DNA of 64,000 nt from Warburgia ugandensis (taxonomy: Eukaryota > Streptophyta > Magnoliopsida > Canellales > Canellaceae), in contig CP141130.1 of NCBI GenBank assembly GCA_035236585.1, positions 77,385,944 to 77,449,943 on the forward strand, written 5' to 3'. The notes under the pieces are model-generated. The model was not told the DNA's origin, did not search any database, and worked only from the letters and a program-made list of their open reading frames with translations. This document shows, piece by piece, positions 1 through 10,600 of the stretch (its first letter is position 1; each line of letters begins with the position of its first letter). The position numbers were made by a program, and so were the translations under genes.

Positions 1-100
1 TAATAATACTACCGCCAATAAAGCTAATTAGCAAAGCCGCCATATGTTCTACTATACATCGCTCTGATTAATTTATCTATCATGGGAAGTTATAAAATAA

Positions 101-223
101 AGGGAAGCCTTGGTGTAATTTTGAGGTCACTGAGTTCAAGGCATAGAAGCAACCTCTTGCAAAATGTAAGGCTGCATACTAGTCTAATATGCAAGAGCTT
201 CTTGCACCGTAGCTGTCCTTTTT
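101..223 (+). repeat. Au-type SINE relic, internally deleted
   Basis: The copy keeps the 5' head (agggaagccttggtgtaat), a degenerate B-box region (ggtcactgagttcaaggc) and the 3' part ending ctgtccttttt. The stretch between the A-box and B-box regions is missing. It belongs to the same tRNA-derived family as at least 14 other copies in this window. Confidence 0.65.
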
Positions 224-284
224 CGCAAAGGTATAAAATACAAGAGGGCTGCAGATGACATTTAAGAGAAGGAACTTTAACTAC

Positions 285-823
285 CTTGACCTCTGTCTTT
301 CAGTAGAAAACATGGTCCTAACAGCTCGGCCAGAGAAAGGTCTCTGCACCATTATCCACATGTTAGCTGGTAAGAATAAATCAATTATGACAGGATGGTT
401 TGTATTTTTCTCATAGATAACCGCATCAGATTGACAAAAATTCATTCGTAATGTTTGAGATGGAAGAACTACCGGGTCAAATTGTTTGACGCCTGTGCAG
501 CTAGGTACATGTGGAGCCACAAATGGTTGGTGATCTAAACCTTTCATCAGTAGCATAACGGCAGCAGAAATAGGCTGGCAGTCATCACATGAGAACTCAA
601 TCTTTTCCCTTCTGAATGGCTAAAGGCCCGATTGCATGGCAAGGTTTATATAATCTGGTTCATTTGTTCATGCTGGATTATCCCGTATAAAATTACAAGG
701 GATCATAATCCGTCATAACCAATAAGCCAGATTATATAAACCTTGCCGATTGCCTTCAAAGTTTGTTGATAAAATGGACATGCTTGAGGACTGTAACTTA
801 GCTTGTCAAAACGAAAAGCCATT
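285..823 (-). CDS. Possible gene fragment, unrecognised protein (two putative exons)
   Basis: I do not recognise this protein. On the - strand a strong polypyrimidine tract and AG lead into a putative exon at 823-742 (27 codons from an ATG, beginning MAFRFDKLSY). A second open stretch at 619-285 (or 611-285) contains CDDCQPISAAV and RPFSGRAVRTMF and ends at a CAAG|GTAGTT donor. Both are in phase 0 if the acceptor after 620 is used. The donor of the first exon (GGCAAG|GTTTAT) lies inside the terminal repeat of a 110-bp MITE, so the intron would consist almost wholly of the MITE. It could be the internal part of a gene running off the left edge, a decayed gene, or chance. No stop codon of a complete gene was seen. 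Confidence 0.3.
638..747. mobile_element. hAT-like MITE, 110-bp hairpin
   Basis: Terminal inverted repeats of about 21 bp (ggcaaggtttatataatctg and its complement) enclose an inner imperfect palindrome (ggattatccc ... gggatcataatcc). The 8-bp flanks are gattgcat (630-637) and gattgcct (748-755), 7 of 8 identical. An 8-bp duplication suggests a hAT-type origin. There is no coding capacity. Confidence 0.7.
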
Positions 824-1252
824 CTTGAGAAAAGAAGAAAAAACAGAAGAAAGACAACATCAAGGACTGTGAAATAGAAACACCATAATAAAAACAAATA
901 AAGCAAGTTTTCCCAAGCACATTTTACATATCCTATTACCTCTGATTGTTTCTTCTGTTATGTAAGATTATCACCAGGTCAAGCCCAAGATTGGGTTCAT
1001 TGGTGTATAAATTCTCCCCATACTCAATATAGAAAATACACGATTGTACTCATTGTCTCGCAGGATGACCAAGGCTGTGTACTACCGATAGATGTTTCTC
1101 TAACTTTCGGGCCAAAAAAGGAAAAAAGGTTTAGGTCCTTCAATGTGCACCGTTGCTTACGCCAACTTCTTGGATGCTAGACTCATAAAGTAGGCAAGCT
1201 TTTCCTGCTAGGCATCACAGGAGAAATGACATTGAACGGGTCCTATCAATAA
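756..1252. other. AT-rich sequence, nothing further identified
   Basis: No gene or repeat is recognised apart from the putative exon described at the left edge, whose upstream polypyrimidine tract reads on the - strand at about 824-870. Confidence 0.4.
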
Positions 1253-1428
1253 AGGGGCAGCTCAAGTGCACGAAGCTCATGTATATGTGGGGTTCAGGGA
1301 AGGGGCAGATTACAAGGGTTAATATTACCCTGCCTTATCTTATATTTTGCAAGAAGTTGTTTCCACGCCGTGAATCCATGACCTCAAGGTCACGCAATGA
1401 CAACTCTACCATTGTGCCAAGGCTCCCA
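1253..1428 (-). repeat. Au-type SINE
   Basis: Near full-length copy on the - strand, from ggggcagctcaagtgcacga to ttgtgccaaggctccc. Possible target duplication atcaaYaaagg lies at both ends (left atcaataaagg, right atcaacaaagg). Confidence 0.85.
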
Positions 1429-1601
1429 TCAACAAAGGCATGATGCTATATATGGAAACTTATCATATGTTAGGCTCAAGGATTCCTCTTTCCTTTTCTT
1501 TTGTCTTTTTATTTTTTTCTTTTCTTTTCGTAAATGGTGATGATAGGAATCATCTCTTTAAGTAACATATGTCTAACACAATGGGTTGACTCTTAGCTTG
1601 T

Positions 1602-1635
1602 AAAATAAATAAATAAATAAATAAATAAATAAATA
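1602..1635. repeat. (AAAT)n microsatellite
   Basis: About eight AAAT/ATAA units in a row between two SINE copies. Confidence 0.9.
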
Positions 1636-1823
1636 GAAGACCTGTCCGGAAACCTATATTGGTTGATTCTTCCGATCCAAGATAGGGTTAATAGGATGAA
1701 TAGTTTGGAATAAACTAGAAATCAATCCATGCTGGATCGTTTCTTTGTTCAATACATGAGCGCTTATGTGATGCATGCATGTCCTTTCCAAAACAACATA
1801 AGTGGCTGAATGTACAAGTAAAA

Positions 1824-1997
1824 GAGGCAGTTCAGGTGCACGAAGCTCTTACATATGCGGGGTCTAGGAAAGGTGCGAACCACAGGGATAAATAGCATGC
1901 AACTTTACCTTGCATTTTGCAAGAGGCTCTTTCCATGTCTTGAACCTATGCCCTCAAGTCATATGACGACAACTCTACTGTTACGCTAAGGCTCCCC
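1824..1997 (-). repeat. Au-type SINE
   Basis: Near full-length diverged copy, from gaggcagttcaggtgcacga to ctgttacgctaaggctcccc. No clear target duplication was found. Confidence 0.85.
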
Positions 1998-3620
1998 TTT
2001 GAACATACAAATAGAATCCATTATTTGATGATACAACATATTCGTCTGATGTGTTAACATGATGACTCAGGCACCCAATTCTTCTCCGTTCCTATCTCAA
2101 AGTTTGAAACCAACTAATTCCTTTCTTCAGTGAACGCTTAGAATCCTCAATTAAGTCAAAAGTGTTGATCAAGAGTGGGCTGCCCAAGTTTCTTCTTCGT
2201 CCAAAATATATATCGATCGAAACGTTTTACCAAAATCAGTGGTAGGATCAAAAGCAAAAATATTCCTTTTGATCAAGACGAGATCTTTTGGGTCTAATAC
2301 GCCATCAATAAGACCTTTGATAGAAATATTAGCTATCCAATTCCTTATTGCATACTGGCTTAGACTACCCCAACAATAATCATTTTTCGGCAGGCAATTC
2401 TGGCCAAGAATCACTTGACCCAAAGAAAGGAAATACAGTTCCCAATACGAGAGATCGAGTAAGACATTTAGGAAAATGGCTGAACGCATATAACTAGATG
2501 ATGACAAAGTATCGATGCGGTAGGATTGAGAAAACAAGTTAGAATATTTCCCTTTGATTGGATTGTGATTCCATAGCCTATTTCCTTGGAGAAGGGGAGA
2601 TTTGGCCTGCAAATCATAAAATATCTACCCACACCCAACCCATTAAAGATGGGTGGATTCACAAATAAAATGGCTAATTCTGGTTGAGTCAACATGCCAC
2701 CTAGCTTCATATTGAAAAAAAGCTTTACATCAATTATAACTTGAAATCAAGACCTCAAAGATAACATAAAAGCACCAACGACAAATCTTGCATTTAGACA
2801 ATTCTAGCCATTTGCTTTAGGTCATTAAAATTTTGCAAAGAAATGAATTATCTTGATTTCTAATCCCAATGAAATATATGCTAGAAGCATTTAGTGATCA
2901 TGATATTTGGTTTCTAGCCTATCAAATGTATTCTAAAAATGATGAATGGCTTCGATCTGTACAGTGATTGAGGAAAGCCAATATTTACTCCTTATGATAC
3001 TTATGAGAGTTTACACCTGCTGGGACATAATAAAATATTATTAAAATTTTTAACTTTGATTATTTTTCACTCACCTATAAGTCATTTCAAGTTATTGGAG
3101 ATATAAGAGCTGAAGTCTCACCAAATATTAGTAAAATTTGCCAAAAATTCTTTAAAATTGAGGAAAATTTTGGGAATTTTTTTTTTTTTTTTTTCCCATA
3201 ATGTGCTCAAGCTTTTCATTAACTTTTTAGCTAGACTTAAAAAAACCTATATGAGAATTTTGCAAGTTATTTATGAAATTTGAGTTTTACAATGTAAACT
3301 CATATTAGTTTCTTGAAATTTGCTTTAAATTTGGAAGACATAGAATCTCATGAATTGTTCCAAAAAAGATAGGGGCATAAAAAAGTTGGGTAATTTTTTA
3401 AAAATTTCTAACTATGATCCCGACATTAGCTATACATGAAAAATTTTAAGCTATTGCCTCAGTATCTAGCTTGGTTACCAAGCATAAACCATTTTGTAAG
3501 GTACTATATAGTTTTATCAATGCCTTCTTACTAAAAGAGTATGGCCATTTATGAATGCATGCATTTCTTTTCGAAAGTAGCTTGCTAGACTTACTAGTGG
3601 GTCTACTAATCTAAAGATCA
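1998..3620. other. AT-rich intergenic sequence with poly-T tract
   Basis: An open stretch of 147 codons exists on the - strand at 2612-2169, but it has no family resemblance that I can defend and weak coding character. A T tract lies at about 3177-3194. Otherwise nothing is recognised. Confidence 0.4.
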
Positions 3621-3784
3621 CAGGTAAAAGTTGTTATCATGTGACCTTCAGGTTACGGGTTTAAGGCATGGAAACAGTCTCTTGTAAAAATATAAGCTAA
3701 GGCTGCATACTATAGGCCCTTGTGGCCTGCTCATTTCCCAAACCCCACATAGGTGGGAGCTTAGTGCACTGGGGCTGCCTTTTA
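3621..3784 (+). repeat. Au-type SINE
   Basis: Copy starting within the A-box region (ggtaaaagttgttatcatgt), with B-box-like ggttacgggtttaaggc, and ending gtgcactggggctgcctttt. Confidence 0.85.
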
Positions 3785-4303
3785 TGCCTAAAAGTTTGTA
3801 GCCAAATTAGTACATGATTTGTAGCCCAATCTAAAGTCAAAAGTTATGTGAGGATATATAAAAGTTTCACGTTGCATGCATAAGTTGAAGTTGGTTTGGT
3901 TGATTAGGACATTGTTATATTAATGTAAAGATCTTGGGCTTAAGTTTTTATGTATCTGTTTGCCATTGGACCTCTACATGACTGGTGGGTCCCATCTGTT
4001 TTGTAATCTTAAGTCCTAACTGTTCCAACTTTAAGCGCAGATCTTTAGACTGGACATGCCACATCAAATGATCGTGACCGTTACTTTCCTTCCACTGGAT
4101 GACCCAGAAAGCTCAAAGACAACAGTAACTAAATCATAACCAACCACAGAGTTCAATACCAGAGGGCTGTTACCAACTAAGATGGGCCCATAAGATCAAT
4201 GGTATTGATAACGTCGTCCTGAGCCCACATAATGTTCTCTTAGTGATAACTTTGACTAGGTTAGGACATATCAATTTGGGGAAACAGATTCAGCCCTTAG
4301 CAG

Positions 4304-4479
4304 AAGGGTAGCCTTGGCATAATAGTGAAAGTTGTCGTCATGTAACTTTGAGGTTATGGGTTAAGGCATAGAATGAGCTTCTTGCAAAATCCAAAATAAG
4401 ACTGCCTACTATAAGCTCTAAGCTCTTGTGGCCCACCCCTTTCCCCGGACCCGCATAAGCCGGAGCTTCATGCACGGGG
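4304..4479 (+). repeat. Au-type SINE immediately upstream of FAN1
   Basis: Near full-length copy (gggtagccttggc ... cttcatgcacgggg) flanked by an 18-bp target duplication at 4286-4303 and 4480-4497 (agattcagcYcKtagcag, 16 of 18 identical). It ends 169 bp before the FAN1 start codon, so it lies in the FAN1 promoter or 5' UTR and carries its own A/B-box-like pol III elements in the same orientation as the gene. Confidence 0.88.
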
Positions 4480-4648
4480 AGATTCAGCTCGTAGCAGCTA
4501 CACCATTACATCTCCGCTTCCACCTTTCTCTGTTTGGCGGGAAGGGATCAGTCATTCCAAATTGAAAACTTGTAAAACAAGAGAGAGCAATAGCGATTAA
4601 GAAATCATATTTCTCCCAGTCAGGTTCATCTTTCTGTCTCCAATCCTT

Positions 4649-7600
4649 ATGCTTACAGGAAGGGAAAGCCTGATCAGACTCGTCGGAAAGAGGAGAAGGA
4701 ACCTCTCAGAATCATCACTCTCTCATCTCCATCCTAACCATAATAATGATAAGATCCAGGTATTTCCATTTCTTGTGTAGAAATTGATGATTTACTTTCC
4801 ATTTTGCATCACTTTATTTGTTCTGCAAATCATTTTTCTCTCTTCTTGTATATTGCTTTTACTTCTAATAATTGTTTTGAAATTAATCTGAAGTTACTTG
4901 TGCGGATGAGTTGTGTTTAGAGCTCCTCCACTGACCCAACTGCGGCAGATGGCGGTGGACCCTCTACTTCTACCGGGGAGATTGAAGGAAGTAATGGGTG
5001 TAGCACCGATTGGGTCGATTGCCCAGTTTGTGGGAAAGCTGTTCGTGGGACTGATTACGGGGTGAATTCTCATCTGGGTATGTTCCTTTTCATCATGTAA
5101 TGAAACAAAGACATAAATTTCATGCATTTCCTTCTGTCCGTTGATTGCAATTCACATTTGGGATATATATGACTGTCTTCATCTGTTGTTGTTGTCGATA
5201 TGGAAACCCAACTTGCTAATAGTACTGGTAGATACGTGTACTTTCTTTTTTGTTATGGCTGTTATTGTAGGGCTTGTCTATTTGTAGGTTTCAGTGTTCT
5301 TGCTGTTAGGGTCATATCTGATGTTTTCTCCCACGTGATCATGTTTAAATAAGGGAATTTTTATCTGTTTTCTTTTGCATTATTTGTATGAATGAGGAGC
5401 CAAAGAGTAAAAATTGAAGAATTTCGATTGGGTATGGATCTGTGTGAAGCCTGAGCTTGGTTAAGAAAAGCAGTTCGGCTCCTATAACTGATCTTTTAAA
5501 TAACTTAATAATATGATTTGTTGGTAATTGATGATAGAAGAAGTTACTCTCTGGGTTTTATCATTCCAGGCCTTCATTGCTGATGTTCTCTACAAATAAA
5601 ACTCTATTGATGCTTACAGTTAACCCAATGGTTTTGTAGATGAATGCCTATCCAGAGGAGCAAAACGGAAACTGACCCAGCGCACACTTCTTCAGTTCAG
5701 TTTTTGCTCAAGATCAAATGGTGACACTAGCTTAATTGAACCCAATAATTTAAAAGATGAGGAGAGGCAGGAGTCTGGTGACAAGTCTGAAACAACACCA
5801 AATCATGTCTTGCCTAAATTTGGCAAGTATGAAAGTAATGGAAGTGATGAAAGTAAATCAGATTTATTAGACTGCTTACCAACTGTTTCAGATGCTTGTG
5901 CTGATGATTCACTTGAAAGTTTAACCAGGAAAGATGCTATCAACAGCAAGGAGGAAGGAGAATTGATTCCCTCTTGTGAGCTTGATAAATGTGGTGCTAA
6001 ACCTGACTTATCTGTGGAGTCTCTGGAAACTTATATTGTGGGGCGCAGGTTTTGCATTGAAGTGGAACTAAAGGAAGGAGCTACCATCTCTCTTATGAGA
6101 GACCCTGAAAATGTCAAGGATCCAAATGCTATTAAGGTTCACTTTGCCTGTGCCTTTACTATCTTGTTTCTACTAGCAGAAAGTCTCTTCATTCTGTCTA
6201 AATACATAGCATGTTCCCTTTCAAATCAGGTGATTTCCACAGAATCTGGATGCAGCCAAATGCTTGGGTTTCTCCCTCGAGAATTGGCAAAATATCTCTC
6301 TCCTCTAATTGAGAAGAATTGCATGAGCTTTGAGGTATTATATGTCTGAGCAGAAAAAGTAGAAAGGTTTATGCCTAGGCTAGCGTTATGATTGTTGTTA
6401 TGGAAAAAAAAAAAGGTTCTTTGCAGGGTTATTCATGCCATCTTGAATCTACAAAGTAGTTTTCTATTGCATAAATGTACCTGCTTATTCGAATCTAAGC
6501 TTCTTCTGTACCTAGAGATTTCTCCATTTAATTTTAGGATTCTGTTCTGGCTATTTGGTGCTGTTTCTTTTTCATATTTATTGAAAGGCATTTCCAAATG
6601 TCTCAATAGAATTCCTCAAACTCAGCAACCAATCCTTTGGTCCTGGTTTGGATACTGTTACATCAACAGAACTTAAAGAAAAGAGATTTGGCAGTTCTTA
6701 CACAAGAAGAAGTAAAGAACAAAAATAAACAACAAGACAGTTATATTGGTTTACCAGCTATAGAGACAGTTACTCTGTTGGTTAAATCAAAAGGTTGTTA
6801 CGAATGGAAGGAGGGGGGGTATAAGAAGAGAGGGAGAAGAGAAAGAAGGGGAGTTGTTTTGAAGTCAAGAATTGGAGGTTCTAGCTCCTCGAAAGCTAGA
6901 GAATTGTAATAGTAGATCATTGTATACAAAGCAGAACCAAGATAGTTCTGCATTCTGTTTCATATTGTATTTGAACTCTGTATCACATTCTTGTTGAAAT
7001 TGAAATCGATTGAAGCAATCTATCAGTGGTATCAGAGCCGGTTCGAACCAGGGAATGGTTAGAACCAGAATGGAAAGGGCAGAAAGCATGGAAAAAGATT
7101 TGGAGGGCGTGAGAGGGGAGGTAGGAGAATTAAGGGAGCATATGAGCCGATTACAAACGAATGTGAATGCATTAGGAGATTACCTAGTGGAGATAAGGGA
7201 GTGGATTAAGAACAAAGAGGTTCTAGAAGAAAGTCGAGGTCGCAATCGGAATGCCGAAGTGGGAGAAACCTCAGACGATCAACCCAGGAACTCGGTGGAG
7301 CCGGACTTACATCCCCGTCCAAACTGGCCAGGCCGAAAACTGGATCTTCCAGTGTTCGATGGCCAAGAACCCTACGGATGGGTTTGTCGAGCTGAAAGGT
7401 ATTTTCAGATCCATAGTGTAGCAAAAGAAGAGAAGGTAGCAGCCGCCGTGGTGTGTATGGAGGGGGATGCCCTCAACTGGTTCTTGTGGACTGAATCAAG
7501 AAACCCTTTTTGATCTTGGATTTCTCTCCGGTCGTCCCTGCTGAGAAGATTCAGATCTTCCCAGTGTGAGGATGATTACGAAGCCCTACTTGCATTGAAG

Positions 7601-10600
7601 CAAAAGGGTACCGTTTCCGAGTACCTCTGGGCATTTGAGCAGATTTCTGGCCATCTGGGAACACTCTCCAACGAGCTGTTGAGAGGGGCATTCTTGAACG
7701 GCCTCAAGGAAGAGATCAGGGCTGAAATTAGAGTTTTTAGGCCTGGATCTCTAGTTGGGCTTATGGAGTTGGCCCAGAAGATAGAGCAGAAGAACTGGGC
7801 CTTGGACCAGATACTAGGTCGTCCATCCCGAAGTGAGAGTAGGCCTCGAGTGGCTGAGCCCATACAGACGTAGTCGAAATTGGGCCCAACAGAAAGAGGT
7901 CCCCAAGGGCAATTTCGTAAATTACCCATCATCTTCAACAGGAGTGACAGAACCCAGGGTTTTCGGCAGGAAGTTGACCGGGAAAAGAAACCCAGTGAAG
8001 CCATTGCTGGAAAAAGGGAAAACCTTAGAAAACTCACCGATTCCGAGCTACAACAGAGAAGATCGCTCGGATTATGCTATAGGTACGATGAAAAATACCA
8101 ACCTGGCCACCGTTGCAAGAACAGGCAGTTGCAAATCTTGATCCTTGGTGACGATGACGCAGAGGATCTAGAGCCCACCTCAGCACCTGGCATGGGAAGG
8201 GACGACGCACGAGAAGGGGATAACCCACCCTTGGAGTTATCCCTAAACTCCATCTCCGGATTTACATCCGACGGTACTATGAAAATCATTAGTTCGATTG
8301 GAGGAAGAGAGGTAGTGGTTTTGATTGACAGTGGGGCTTCCCACAATTTCATATCCACTCAACTCATCCAAGAACTTCAGTTAGAGGTGGATCGATCAAA
8401 AAGATTTGGGGTTCAGGTGGGTGACGGCCATTGCATTAGAGGGGAGGGTATATGCAAGAAGTTGAGGGTAGATGTGGACAGTATCCAAGTGGTCCAAGAT
8501 TTCCACCCTTTCGACTTGGGCGGAGCTGATCTCGTGTTGGGAATAGCATGGTTACAGACATTGGGAGATATTTCTGCAAATTTCCGTGACTTCACCATGC
8601 GTTTCAAAGTAGACAGTCGACAAATAATACTAAGAGGAGATCCGAATCTATCTTGTTCCATGGTCTCCTTTAAGTCAATGCTTCGGATCATTCCTAGAGC
8701 AGAATTTGGGTGTATGATTGAATATAAAGGCATGGAAGTGAGTAAAAGCCAGCCCCAAGAAGATGACAGAGCAGTCACCAACTCTATCTTACAGCAGTTT
8801 CTACATGTGTTTGATCAGCCTCTGGGACTGCTAGTGGCACGTTCTCATGACCATGCCATTAGGCTGGTCGAAGGGACTCAACCCCCTCATAGTAGGCCAT
8901 ATCGATATCCGCATGTGCAGAAAGATGAAATTGAGAAAATTATCAAGGAAATGTTGAATTCAGGCATCATTCGACCCAGCAAGAGCCCTTTTTCGAGTCC
9001 TGTGCTTTTGGTCAAGAAGAAAGATGGAAGTTGGAGGTTTTGTGTGGACTATAGGGCTTTAAATAAAGTGACAGTGCCTGACAAATTTCCGATCCCAACC
9101 ATGGATGAATTGATGGATGAATTGGGGGGTGCTACTATTTTTTCAAAGTTGGATTTAAAATCAGGCTACTATCATATTCGAATCAAAGACGAAGACATAG
9201 CAAAAACTGCCTTTCGAACTCATGCAGGGCACTATGAATTTTTGGTTATGCCTTTTGGCCTAACCAATGCACCGGCTACTTTTCAGGCATTGATGAACGA
9301 GGTATTTCGTCCCCATCACCGCAAATTTGTATTGGTTTTCTTTGATGATATTTTGATATATGGCAGAACTCTTTCTCTTCACTTGGAACATATTGTTATT
9401 GTCCTAAAGTTGTTGGAGGAACATAAGCGTATTGCCAATAGAAAGAAATGTTCCTTTGCACAACTTTCTTTGGAATACTTAGGACATATTATATCTGCCA
9501 AAGGGGTCGAAGCTGACGAGTCCAAGATAGAATGTATGTTATCATGGCCCAGCCCAAAAGACGCCAAGGCACTGCATGGATTTCTGGGTCTCACGGGATA
9601 TTATAGAAGGTTTGTCAAAAACTATGGAATCATTGCTGTTCCATTAACTAGATTACTCAAGAAAGATGGGTTCAGTTGGACTAGAGAAAGTCAGGAGGCA
9701 TTTGAAACATTGAAAAAAATTATGACAGAGGTTCTAGTATTAGCCATATCGGATTTTTCAAAAACCTTTATGCTAGAAACGGATGCATCAGGAAAAGGGA
9801 TTGGTGCTGTCCTCATGCAAGAGGGTAGACCAATTGCTTTCTTCAGCCAGTCTCTCTCTCTCCAATCACAATCCAAATCAGTTTATGAAAGAGAATTGAT
9901 GGCCATAGTGCTGGCAGTGCAGAGATGGAGACACTACCTCATGGGCAGAAAATTCATCATTCATACTGACCAAAAAAGTTTAAAGTTCTTCATGGATCAA
10001 CAATTATTAAACGAAGAACAGCAGAAGTGGCTGACTAAACTCATTGGCTATGATTTTATCATTCAATATAAGCAAGGATCAGCAAACCGAGTAGCGGATG
10101 CATTATCCAGGAAGCAGGAGTATACCACCCTCAACGATGCAAATAGCAAAACAAAGGAGGCAGAAACGATCAATGGCGGATCACATTTTAATAAAGAGGA
10201 CGACATATTAGTACAGCATCTTGCCCTATCCATTGTTCGATGTGATGATTTGGATTCTTTAGCTGCTGAAGTACAAAATGATCCTCACATTCGTCATATT
10301 ACTCAGGACATATTAGCAGATCCAGACAGCCAACCAGGGTATACATACAAAAGAGGCCTTTTACTATTTCATGGGAAGCTGGTTATCCCAAGATCTTCAT
10401 CTCGCATTCTGGCTTTCTTACAAGAATTCCATTCTACTCCAGCAGGAGGGCATTCAGGGATTACACGTACTTATAAACACGTATCCCAGGTACTTCATTG
10501 GGAAGGAATGCGATAGGATATTCAAAATTTCGTATCCAATTGTGATGTCTGTCAAAGAAACAAATATATGGCTACTAAACCAGCAGGTCCTCTTCAGCCT

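Noticed and set aside
2169..2612. 147-codon open frame on the - strand
   Set aside because: No domain or motif that I can defend, no splice context, AT-rich and near repeats. It was considered as a LINE fragment but the match was too weak.
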